From Sphingobacterium sp. UBA6711 (GTDB lineage Bacteria > Bacteroidota > Bacteroidia > Sphingobacteriales > Sphingobacteriaceae), in assembly GCA_002454415.1 (NCBI GenBank), contig DKIT01000181.1:5820-10823 (forward strand): a DNA stretch of 5,004 bases, written 5' to 3'. Positions within the stretch are counted from its first letter, which is position 1, and every line of letters begins with the position of its first letter. A model generated the notes under the pieces. It ran no database searches. It saw only the letters and a program-made list of their open reading frames with translations, and was not told where the DNA came from. The position numbers and the translations under genes are program-made. This document shows positions 1-5,004 of this stretch, piece after piece.

Positions 1-1
1 A

Positions 2-229
2 ATGATGAAAACAAGATTCATACTTATCGCGATACTCCCTGTTCTTTTAGTCTCCTGTCTGGGTGTAACACAAGAGGAAGAGGTCAGTGAAAAAATCGAT
101 ACCGCTGGCGTTCAGAATGGCCTTCCACTGGACAATATTCACCGGAGCCGGGGAAAAGACACGACACACAATACGGTTAATAAAGGTATTCCTCTTGATA
201 ATTTGGATCGAGATAAAAGGGAAGAGTGA
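2..229 (+). CDS. Small lipoprotein with duplicated GxPLDN motif
   Basis: Predicted 75-aa lipoprotein of unknown function. A lysine/arginine-containing N-terminus is followed by a hydrophobic stretch (about residues 6-18) and a lipobox Leu16-Val17-Ser18-Cys19, so Cys19 should be the lipidated +1 residue after signal peptidase II cleavage. The mature part is only about 57 residues, hydrophilic and probably disordered. An acidic Glu triplet lies at +7 to +9, which loosely recalls the acidic export signals of Bacteroidota surface lipoproteins; this is weak. The motif G-[LI]-P-L-D-N-[IL]-x-R occurs twice, at residues 40-48 and 62-70. Two ATG codons stand in tandem at positions 2 and 5, and either could be the start; the signal sequence argues that little or nothing is missing upstream. 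The channel gene follows in the same direction after 101 bp, so cotranscription is possible. I do not recognise a named family. Confidence 0.72.
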   Translation: MMKTRFILIAILPVLLVSCLGVTQEEEVSEKIDTAGVQNGLPLDNIHRSRGKDTTHNTVNKGIPLDNLDRDKREE

Positions 230-289
230 CGCATTTTGTGACAAACTTTATCTTCTTTGGCACTGTTCAATGAAGACATCCCTAGCCTG

Positions 290-303
290 CTAATCCTGAT
301 TAG
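290..303. promoter_or_regulatory. Short dyad upstream of the channel gene
   Basis: CTAATC-ct-GATTAG is a perfect 6-bp inverted repeat with a 2-bp spacer, 27 bp before the channel start codon. The spacer is too short for a good RNA hairpin, so if it is functional it is more likely a protein-binding site than a terminator. The rest of the 230-330 gap shows no clear Bacteroidota promoter: a TA-n5-TTTG string at 249-259 resembles the TAnnTTTG -7 element but has the wrong spacing. A dyad of this size can arise by chance. Confidence 0.22.
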
Positions 304-330
304 AACAGAGGTTAAACATAAAAATGAAAT

Positions 331-2484
331 ATGATAAAGAATATAAAGTTTATTATTAGCGCTATACTGAAGCTAAGTTGGATACTCCAACTTAGCCTTT
401 TTTTTAACGTTGCATCCGCCCAAAAAATAGAATCCGCCATAGCCGAAGTGGATTCGTCAAATATTCTTGATTCATTGCCCGATAATCCCTTGGCGACAGC
501 AAGGACGTTTCTCGACAGATACCGTAGCCAAGTTGATCGTTATTATACCACATTCGACAGTATCAAACGAAGTGTTGCATGGCAGCGGGAAGAGAAGAAC
601 GGTATATTGACAAAAGAGGTCCAAAGCAATATCCAGAAGATGAAGCCCGCTATTATTACGTTAAGAGAACAGGTGACTTTGCTGCAGAGACAGACAGTTC
701 CAGCGGACTCCACAGCAACAGCATGGAAAGCTGTTCAGGATAGTGTAGCCTCCTTAGGTCGGGATATTGATGCGCTAATTTTGGATATTGGAGACCTGAG
801 CACCAAAACGCAACAACAGGGGCAAGTTATGCAAACGCAGCATACCACAACATTTTGGTACCGTTGGAAGAGTATTATGCGCAAGAATTTGGAGCAGGAT
901 GGTTTTTCACAACGTTATTACGACAGCGCCTGGGATGGTAGGATTCTCCTCATTATAGTGAGCCTCGTGTATTTTTATTGGCTTTACCAAATGCGAAAGC
1001 GCGCGGTGGGTGCCGAAGAACAGCTACCCTTACATCGAAACCAACCTTGGTGGATTCCCATTCTTAAATTTGCAGTCTTTTTTCTCCTACTTCTGCCGTT
1101 GACGTCTTTTAGAATCCCTGTGTTGGTAATTGAGTTAAGCTATTTGCTAATTTTTGGTTTTTTATATCTTCTGATAAGGCCAGATTTGTCGGATAGCAAA
1201 ATCAAAACGATGTCATTTGTGTTTGTATATTATATAACCTTACTGATTGTTCATCTATTTTTGGATGCAGATTGGATATCTCGGGCTGCAGCCATAGCTA
1301 TCAATTTGGCGGGTATTCGTTTAGTTTGGGCACTGGGACGAAAAACTGAAGAGAAAATTCCTTTTGATCACATGGGACCTTTTGCCCGTTGGTCACTCAT
1401 TGTTATCAGCATATTTGCTGTAATTTTTAATATTTTGGGCTATTTAAATCTAGCACGCACATGTAGCATAGCCATGGGAGTAGGTTTGCTTCAGGCTTTA
1501 TCCTTACGTGCTTTTCGGGATATGTTGACGCATGATATGCTCAATTCATATGACCATGTTAATGAAGATCATTTTATCAATCGATTTGATAAGAAAAAGA
1601 TGATTGCTGCACTCCAACGTGTCATCCGGCTTTTTGCCGTGTTTTTGGTATTTATCATTGGGGCCAATACCTTACATGTGACAAGTGAAGTAAGACGGCT
1701 AGCAGATCGATTCCTACATAGCAACCATACAATTGGAAGTATAACATATACGTACGGAGATGTACTTTTGGCTTTTGTAGTTATTTGGATGGCAAACTGG
1801 ATCCAGAAAAACCTAAAAGATTTGCTTGATCAACCTGATGCAAAAATAAACCAACGTAGGACGGCACTTTTGCCCCTGGTGCGCGTCATTATTTTTATCG
1901 CTGGTTTTTTGATAGGAATCCGTATCCTTGGTTTGGGTGTTGATAAACTTACGGTGATCGTAGGGGCATTGAGTGTTGGTATAGGCCTAGGTTTACAAAA
2001 TATTATCAACAATTTTGTGTCTGGTGTAATTTTGGTATTTGAGCGTCCCTTCAAAGTGGGGGACTATGTCGAGCTTGCTGACAAAAAAGGGCAGGTCATG
2101 CAGGTCGGTATACGATCCAGTACGTTACTGACTGACCAAGGCGCCCAAGTAATCATTCCGAACGGTGACTTACTGTCTGGGCGTTTGGTCAATTGGACGT
2201 TTGAAGAATCTGACATTCGCTTGAATTTGCAGCTTACCATCGTTAGTGCGCGCAGTATTGAAGACTGGAAAAAATGGCTACAAAAGACAATATTAGAATT
2301 TGAGGAAATCGATCGCGGTCTGCCCATGAAAGTACTTACTAAAGACATCACCGCAGATGCTTATGTTATATCCATTCAGGTTGGTATCCAAAATGTTCAG
2401 CAAATTGAACGTTTTCGGAGCAAATTTCTGGAACAAGTTAAAGCAGAAGCACTGCTTCATGATTCGAAGGTTGCTTCAGCTTAA
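331..2484 (+). CDS. MscS-family mechanosensitive ion channel, large multi-pass type
   Basis: A 717-aa small-conductance mechanosensitive channel homologue, expected to open under membrane tension and release solutes on hypo-osmotic shock. A signal peptide (1-30, cleavage after Ala-Ser-Ala30) precedes a periplasmic helical, partly coiled-coil region (about 32-190). About eleven membrane spans follow (near 203-221, 241-259, 262-283, 291-311, 317-335, 351-371, 376-393, 425-447, 474-492, 512-535 and 538-571). The last span is the MscS pore helix with GALSVGIGLGLQN at 545-557, then ERPFKVGDYVEL (571-582) and IIPNG (609-613) of the beta domain; an alpha/beta cytoplasmic domain runs to the end. By alignment with E. 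coli MscS, Gln556 matches Gln112 and Gly565 matches hinge Gly121, while Asn557 replaces Gly113. The architecture resembles MscK-like members but is shorter. The start at 331 is supported by the signal peptide. It converges with the next gene. Confidence 0.93.
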   Translation: MIKNIKFIISAILKLSWILQLSLFFNVASAQKIESAIAEVDSSNILDSLPDNPLATARTFLDRYRSQVDRYYTTFDSIKRSVAWQREEKNGILTKEVQSNIQKMKPAIITLREQVTLLQRQTVPADSTATAWKAVQDSVASLGRDIDALILDIGDLSTKTQQQGQVMQTQHTTTFWYRWKSIMRKNLEQDGFSQRYYDSAWDGRILLIIVSLVYFYWLYQMRKRAVGAEEQLPLHRNQPWWIPILKFAVFFLLLLPLTSFRIPVLVIELSYLLIFGFLYLLIRPDLSDSKIKTMSFVFVYYITLLIVHLFLDADWISRAAAIAINLAGIRLVWALGRKTEEKIPFDHMGPFARWSLIVISIFAVIFNILGYLNLARTCSIAMGVGLLQALSLRAFRDMLTHDMLNSYDHVNEDHFINRFDKKKMIAALQRVIRLFAVFLVFIIGANTLHVTSEVRRLADRFLHSNHTIGSITYTYGDVLLAFVVIWMANWIQKNLKDLLDQPDAKINQRRTALLPLVRVIIFIAGFLIGIRILGLGVDKLTVIVGALSVGIGLGLQNIINNFVSGVILVFERPFKVGDYVELADKKGQVMQVGIRSSTLLTDQGAQVIIPNGDLLSGRLVNWTFEESDIRLNLQLTIVSARSIEDWKKWLQKTILEFEEIDRGLPMKVLTKDITADAYVISIQVGIQNVQQIERFRSKFLEQVKAEALLHDSKVASA
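372..405 (+). terminator. Terminator-like hairpin inside the channel signal-peptide codons
   Basis: GCTAAGTTGGA (372-382) and TCCAACTTAGC (386-396) are perfect 11-bp inverted complements around a 3-nt loop, followed after one C by eight T (398-405). This is the form of a Rho-independent terminator for rightward transcription, yet it lies in codons 14-25 of the channel gene, encoding part of the signal-peptide core. It could terminate transcripts coming from the lipoprotein gene, act as an attenuator that a translating ribosome would override, or be a chance result of coding for hydrophobic residues. The sequence match is direct; the function is inferred. Confidence 0.55.
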
Positions 2485-2491
2485 CATCCAT

Positions 2492-2989
2492 TTATTTTTT
2501 TGGCCGGTAGTAAGCCCAACCTTCTAAGTGCTCTAGGTGATTTACATCGCGCAAATCGACCACTGTATGAAGTCCAATTTCAGAGGAAAGCAAGCTTTTT
2601 TCATCTAAATTGTGGATGGGATAGAAGATTGCATGCCGGTTGGGTAAGTCTACGTTTGACTGAAGATAAGTGTACCCATCGGCCTGTAGATTATCAACGA
2701 GAGTATCTGTAATGGCCAGCAGATCTCGCATCATTCGAGCTATCCATAGGATTTCGGCGTCAACATGATTTCGGTAATGTTCTTTCGTAAAATCGAGAAT
2801 TACCTGTTGTCCCTCTGCGTCCATTCCCTCTCGGATCATTGCAAGCCCGATACTGCGAGCTTCTTCTTGGTAATAATCGTTTCCATAGTAAAACCTTAAT
2901 TCCCCAGCTAAGGGACTAGCCTCAATTTTGGCGCGCAAGGCCATCTGTCTGTTAAGGAGCTCATGTATATAATCAAATGTCTCTTGCAT
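2492..2989 (-). CDS. Hypothetical cytoplasmic protein, 165 aa
   Basis: I do not recognise this family. The 165-aa product has no signal peptide or membrane span, so it is probably cytoplasmic. Residues 1-105 look mostly alpha-helical with many charged residues, including an aromatic FYYGNDYY segment at 33-40 and a helix around 78-105 (EILWIARMMRDLLAITDTL). The remaining part, from Gly105, is richer in Tyr, His and beta-type residues and ends in GWAYYRPKK. Eight histidines are spread through the protein without an obvious metal-binding spacing. The start ATG at 2989 has no strong Shine-Dalgarno sequence. Its stop codon is 7 bp from the stop of the convergent channel gene, with no hairpin between them. 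It lies 76 bp downstream of the DUF4142 gene in the same orientation, separated by a strong stem-loop ending 16 bp before its start. Length and uninterrupted frame make it a likely real gene. Confidence 0.75.
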   Translation of the reverse strand: MQETFDYIHELLNRQMALRAKIEASPLAGELRFYYGNDYYQEEARSIGLAMIREGMDAEGQQVILDFTKEHYRNHVDAEILWIARMMRDLLAITDTLVDNLQADGYTYLQSNVDLPNRHAIFYPIHNLDEKSLLSSEIGLHTVVDLRDVNHLEHLEGWAYYRPKK

Positions 2990-3005
2990 AGCTTCGTATT
3001 AATAA

Positions 3006-3035
3006 GAGGACAAAGTGTATATACGCTTTGTCCTC
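3006..3035 (-). terminator. Strong stem-loop after the DUF4142 gene
   Basis: GAGGACAAAG (3006-3015) and CTTTGTCCTC (3026-3035) pair perfectly. Three more inner pairs, one of them G-U, give about 13 bp closed by an ATAT loop. It lies 30 bp beyond the DUF4142 stop codon on the minus strand and is followed there only by a weak TTATTAAT stretch. It probably ends or attenuates the DUF4142 transcript. Because it stops 16 bp before the start of the 165-aa gene, it may instead be an intercistronic RNA-processing or stabilising stem. Confidence 0.6.
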
Positions 3036-3065
3036 ATTGATGGAAAATATGGAGTAAATATGAAG

Positions 3066-3668
3066 TTATTTTAATATCGGTTTGGGTACTTTGTTTTTTG
3101 CAACCGGGCTTGGTGTCCCTGGTCTAGGTGGCAGGCTATTTATTGATCCCGTAGCCGGTTTTATATTTTTGATTTGATCAAGATGCTTTTCGAAAGCAGG
3201 AATCTTATCGGTAGCAAATTTTCGAAGATCTGCATCTGTAGTTGCTGTTCCAGTACTCGTATCTTTAAATAGGGCAAGGGCCTCCTCATGAGTTTTCGTC
3301 ATAATATCGGCGTAAACGCGATCGAAATTTGCAGGATCCACATTGTTTAATTGATCAATCATCGCACCAAATTTTTGATTGTCAGGTGTACTCAATTGCC
3401 AATTTTTACTTTTTACCAAGGTAGATAACTCATTGCCAGCAGCAGTATGCTCCTCATTGATCATCTGCGCATATTGTTTAATATTGGCATCCTGCGATTT
3501 CGCTAACGCAATGCTTGCCGCTTGCAGTTCAAAATTATTGCTGGCGGTGGCTTTGCTTGCAAAGTCCAAATCTCCCGTTTGTGTTTTTGTAGTATCTTGC
3601 GCATGACTGACCACAGTCCAAGCGATAAAGGCGATACATAAGCCTACGATTTTAAACACGATTTTCAT
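3066..3668 (-). CDS. DUF4142 domain-containing exported protein
   Basis: A 200-aa predicted exported protein of the DUF4142 family, whose members have a ferritin-like helical fold and are often labelled putative outer membrane proteins; no biochemical role is established. A signal peptide covers residues 1-23, with likely cleavage at Ser-His-Ala23 before Gln24. The DUF4142 domain spans about 35-170: a first helix with FELQAASIALAKSQDANIKQ (46-65), then a NEEH segment with His74, a KTHEEALALF segment with His127, and a final helix FEKHLDQIK with His162. These histidines fall where family members commonly have them. A Pro-rich, Lys-rich tail (about 171-200) follows and is probably disordered. 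The start at 3668 is set by the signal peptide and lies 12 bp after the 37-aa membrane protein gene, so the two are likely one operon. A strong stem-loop follows the stop codon. Confidence 0.88.
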   Translation of the reverse strand: MKIVFKIVGLCIAFIAWTVVSHAQDTTKTQTGDLDFASKATASNNFELQAASIALAKSQDANIKQYAQMINEEHTAAGNELSTLVKSKNWQLSTPDNQKFGAMIDQLNNVDPANFDRVYADIMTKTHEEALALFKDTSTGTATTDADLRKFATDKIPAFEKHLDQIKNIKPATGSINSLPPRPGTPSPVAKNKVPKPILK

Positions 3669-3680
3669 AATGTGTATGTT

Positions 3681-3794
3681 TTAATGTGAACGATTTTCTC
3701 TCTTTCGTGTGCGGCTGCTTCGGTTTCTAAATATGAACACAATAATAGTTGCCGCTATGATAAATACAAGTCCGATGATAATTGATGTAAACAT
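3681..3794 (-). CDS. Small single-span membrane protein, 37 aa
   Basis: A 37-codon frame from ATG at 3794 to TAA at 3681 encodes a short N-terminus (MFTS), one hydrophobic helix of about 18 residues (IIIGLVFIIAATIIVFIF, 5-22), and a strongly basic tail rich in Arg and Lys (RNRSSRTRKRENRSH, 23-37). By the positive-inside rule the tail should face the cytoplasm and the N-terminus the periplasm. The stop codon is 12 bp before the start of the DUF4142 gene on the same strand, which suggests cotranscription. The hydrophobic-then-basic design is typical of real small membrane proteins and is unlikely in random intergenic DNA. I do not recognise a family, and it is below the size usually called automatically. 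A possible operator or leader hairpin lies 22 bp upstream. Confidence 0.68.
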   Translation of the reverse strand: MFTSIIIGLVFIIAATIIVFIFRNRSSRTRKRENRSH

Positions 3795-3816
3795 AAGTCA
3801 CTGTTTGTTTCTAACT

Positions 3817-3843
3817 TTTATTGTCAGAACAGCTGGCAATAAA
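3817..3843. promoter_or_regulatory. 27-bp dyad upstream of the small-protein/DUF4142 operon
   Basis: TTTATTGTCAG (3817-3827) and CTGGCAATAAA (3833-3843) form 11-bp inverted arms around a 5-bp centre, with one imperfect position that is a G-U pair in plus-strand RNA and a C-A mismatch in minus-strand RNA. It lies 22 bp upstream of the 37-aa gene. No T-run follows on either side that would make it a terminator, and no gene ends here, so an operator or a 5' leader structure is more plausible. The regulator is unknown. Confidence 0.4.
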
Positions 3844-3895
3844 TTAGCGTTTGGTAAAGCTGAATTTTAAGTATTTAAAGCAAAATACGCTATGG

Positions 3896-3914
3896 ATACG
3901 TAAACGAAACGTAT
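3896..3914. repeat. Short inverted repeat ATACGT-N7-ACGTAT
   Basis: ATACGT (3896-3901) and ACGTAT (3909-3914) are inverted copies separated by 7 bp, giving a 19-bp dyad in the middle of the divergent promoter region. A related AATACG occurs at 3884-3889. It could be an operator, but 6-bp arms are near what chance gives in AT-rich DNA. Confidence 0.25.
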
Positions 3915-3941
3915 TAATCGCTTCAAATTGGCCCCCCTGGT

Positions 3942-3973
3942 TTCTACGAGATAGACGCAAATTCTATGAGATA
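3942..3973. repeat. Tandem direct repeat TTCTAYGAGATA, 20-bp period
   Basis: TTCTACGAGATA (3942-3953) and TTCTATGAGATA (3962-3973) agree at 11 of 12 positions, and their starts are exactly 20 bp apart, about two turns of B-DNA. They lie 93 bp upstream of the response-regulator start. This arrangement suits two regulator molecules binding the same face of the helix, so these could be sites for that regulator or for another factor acting on the divergent promoters. That function is inferred from spacing alone. Confidence 0.4.
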
Positions 3974-4066
3974 ATGTAAAGAAAAATCAAACTATTTAGC
4001 AATGATGACTGTTGTTGGTAAGCAATCGATTTCTTAACTAAACTAAAAACGAAAAAACAGAAAGCT

Positions 4067-4723
4067 ATGACACAGTTACTTTTGGTAGACGACCATACAT
4101 TGGTGCGTTCAGGTTTCCAATTAATTTTAGAAGCGCAAGAAGATATAACTGTAATCGCAGAGGCAAAAAATGGCGAAAAGGCCTTGGATTATCTGATGAC
4201 TGCACCGCATCCCGACTTAATTTTGAGCGATATGCATATGGACGGGATGGATGGCCTTCAGTTTATAACGACAGTGAAAAAACTTTATCCCGGGATAAAT
4301 ATTATTGTATTATCCATGGATGACAGTATACAGACGGTTTCTCAAGCACTACAGTCAGGCGCGGATGGTTATTTGCTGAAGAGCTCACATTTGGAGGAAA
4401 TTTTGTTCGCAATTCAACATGTGCAACGTGGTGATAAATATATCAGCTCTTCTCTAGGTGTAAACATAATCAATAATGTCAGACATCTTTTACTTCCTGA
4501 ATATAACAAAAAAGAAATGATGAAATTATACGATATTTCCGAACGTGAGCTTTCTGTACTAGAGCTGATTTCTGAAGGCTATACCAATGCTGAAATAGCC
4601 GAAAAAATTTATCTTAGTAAACGTACAGTAGAAGGTTATCGGCAGTTGCTTATTGAGAAAGCAAAGGTACCTAATACCGCTGGACTTGTTCGATTCGGTT
4701 TCCAAAATAAACTTCTTTCTTAA
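4067..4723 (+). CDS. NarL/FixJ (LuxR-type) DNA-binding response regulator
   Basis: A 218-aa two-component response regulator, a cytoplasmic transcription factor. The receiver domain (about 1-120) has the acidic pair Asp8-Asp9, phosphoacceptor Asp55 in LILSDMHMDG (51-60), Ser83 at the conserved Ser/Thr switch position, and Lys105 in the YLLKSS segment. The usual Met-Pro after the Asp is Met-His here. A linker leads to a LuxR/GerE helix-turn-helix (about 155-212): ISERELSVLELISEGYTNAE (157-176), then AEKIYLSKRTVEGYRQLL (178-195) with the recognition helix. Length and domain order are normal for the family. ATG at 4067 follows an A-rich leader, and no in-frame upstream start is evident. No histidine kinase is adjacent in the window, so its signal is unknown. 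Paired direct repeats upstream may be binding sites, and a hairpin follows the gene. The target genes cannot be read from the sequence. Confidence 0.95.
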   Translation: MTQLLLVDDHTLVRSGFQLILEAQEDITVIAEAKNGEKALDYLMTAPHPDLILSDMHMDGMDGLQFITTVKKLYPGINIIVLSMDDSIQTVSQALQSGADGYLLKSSHLEEILFAIQHVQRGDKYISSSLGVNIINNVRHLLLPEYNKKEMMKLYDISERELSVLELISEGYTNAEIAEKIYLSKRTVEGYRQLLIEKAKVPNTAGLVRFGFQNKLLS

Positions 4724-4751
4724 CCGGTATTATTTTTTTAAAAGATAAATA

Positions 4752-4785
4752 AACAAATGGGATATTCCATATTATCCCATTTGTT
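4752..4785. terminator. Hairpin terminator between convergent genes
   Basis: AACAAATGGGATA (4752-4764) and TATCCCATTTGTT (4773-4785) form a perfect 13-bp stem with an 8-nt loop. On the minus strand it is followed by a U-rich stretch (UUUAUUUAUCUUUU), so it fits best as the terminator of the acidic-protein gene. On the plus strand it lies 28 bp after the response-regulator stop and is followed by AGAAAGATAG without a U-run; it probably still helps end that transcript, or protects its 3' end. Confidence 0.78.
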
Positions 4786-4817
4786 AGAAAGATAGAAAAA
4801 GATATCTAGATGGTCGT

Positions 4818-5004
4818 TTAGTCTAGGTCTGAGGGGCGTGTTGGAGACTCATTACTATCTTCTTCAATTTCCGGGAACCCATTCTCGTCTTCTATTTCTA
4901 TTTCGGGGCCTAGATCATTGCTGTCCGGTATTTCCGGCGATTCGTCTGGTTCGTTTTCTGGCAGTTCTTCTTCTGGGCTATTGGGCATCTCATTTGGAAG
5001 ATTC
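4818..5004 (-). CDS. C-terminal part of an acidic Pro/Glu-rich protein (partial at window edge)
   Basis: An open frame enters from the right edge of the window and ends at TAA (4820-4818), giving at least 61 residues. The sequence is low in complexity and very acidic: many Glu and Asp residues with repeated Pro, such as NSPEEELPENEPDESPEIPD (8-27) and LGPEIEIEDENGFPEIEEDS (31-50), then ESPTRPSDLD at the end. It has almost no basic residues and no hydrophobic segment, so it is probably disordered. An in-frame Met at residue 6 (4988-4986) could be the true start of a 56-aa protein, but the frame stays open to the edge, so the start is undetermined. A hairpin with a U-rich tail lies 32 bp beyond the stop, which supports a real transcription unit. 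I do not recognise a family. Confidence 0.6.
   Translation of the reverse strand, partial: NLPNEMPNSPEEELPENEPDESPEIPDSNDLGPEIEIEDENGFPEIEEDSNESPTRPSDLD

Larger units (their letters stand above)
3795..4066. other. Divergent intergenic control region
   Basis: These 272 bp separate the leftward small-protein/DUF4142 operon from the rightward response-regulator gene and should hold both promoters. Both strands were scanned for the Bacteroidota TTG/TAnnTTTG promoter pattern. Only near matches with one extra base were found (for example TAGCGTTTG at 3845-3853 on plus), so no promoter is assigned. The 40 bp before the regulator are A-rich, as is usual for Bacteroidota leaders. Three repeat structures inside it are listed separately. 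No credible gene is seen within it. Confidence 0.6.

Noticed and set aside
249..259. TATCTTCTTTG as a Bacteroidota -7 promoter element for the channel gene
   Set aside because: The spacing between TA and TTTG is five bases instead of two, and no -33 TTG lies at the right distance.
87..293. A 68-aa plus-strand frame overlapping the lipoprotein gene
   Set aside because: It is a shifted-frame shadow of the lipoprotein, which has a convincing signal and lipobox; this product shows no consistent features.
2064..2351. A 95-aa open frame on the minus strand inside the channel gene
   Set aside because: It is antisense to the conserved MscS pore and beta-domain coding region, and its Ser-rich product has no recognisable feature.
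2446..2501. A small GAAGC/GCTTC hairpin (2446-2458) plus a T-rich run (2491-2501) as a terminator for the channel gene
   Set aside because: The stem is only 5 bp and the T-run begins more than 30 bp later, inside the end of the convergent gene; they do not form a terminator.
3379..3606. A 75-aa plus-strand frame rich in Cys, Ala and Leu
   Set aside because: It is the antisense of the DUF4142 domain; the hydrophobic look comes from the reverse complement of Ala/Lys/Gln-rich helix codons.
3930..3940. GCCCCCCTGG C-tract as a phase-variable homopolymer
   Set aside because: Six C is short for slippage and it lies outside any coding region; there is no evidence of length variation.
4002..4037. 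An 11-codon frame (MMTVVGKQSIS) upstream of the response regulator, as a possible leader peptide
   Set aside because: It is very short, has no run of diagnostic codons, and no alternative hairpins follow it; chance is the simplest explanation.

Overview
The window looks like part of a Bacteroidota chromosome, most plausibly from the Sphingobacteriaceae (Sphingobacterium or Pedobacter type). The evidence is moderately AT-rich DNA, A-rich leaders without strong Shine-Dalgarno sequences, a small lipoprotein with a short lipobox, a DUF4142 protein, and a NarL/FixJ regulator with the Bacteroidota-style 'SKRTVEGYRQ' recognition helix. The genus is an inference from style; no rRNA or other marker gene is present.

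Layout from left to right. (1) 2-229 (+): a 75-aa lipoprotein with a duplicated G-[LI]-P-L-D-N-[IL]-x-R motif. (2) 331-2484 (+): a 717-aa, multi-pass MscS-family mechanosensitive channel. Its signal-peptide codons contain an 11-bp perfect hairpin followed by eight T, so an intrinsic-terminator shape sits inside the reading frame. (3) 2492-2989 (-): an unrecognised 165-aa protein, convergent with the channel gene, with only 7 bp between the stop codons. (4) 3006-3035: a strong hairpin between the two minus-strand transcription units. (5) 3066-3668 (-): a secreted DUF4142 protein. (6) 3681-3794 (-): a 37-aa single-span membrane protein directly upstream of the DUF4142 gene and probably cotranscribed with it. 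(7) 3795-4066: a 272-bp divergent control region holding a 27-bp dyad, a smaller inverted repeat and a pair of 12-bp direct repeats two helical turns apart. (8) 4067-4723 (+): a LuxR-type response regulator. (9) 4752-4785: a 13-bp-stem terminator between converging genes. (10) 4818 to beyond 5004 (-): the C-terminal part of a very acidic, Pro/Glu-rich protein cut by the window edge.

Several products are envelope-associated: the lipoprotein, the tension-gated channel, the small membrane protein and the DUF4142 protein. An osmotic or envelope-stress theme under the neighbouring response regulator is conceivable, but nothing in the sequence proves that the regulator controls these genes. No histidine kinase, mobile element, CRISPR array, tRNA or rRNA was seen. 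I found no convincing new multi-gene system. The observations most worth following are the terminator-like hairpin inside the channel's signal-peptide codons and the unlisted 37-aa membrane protein.
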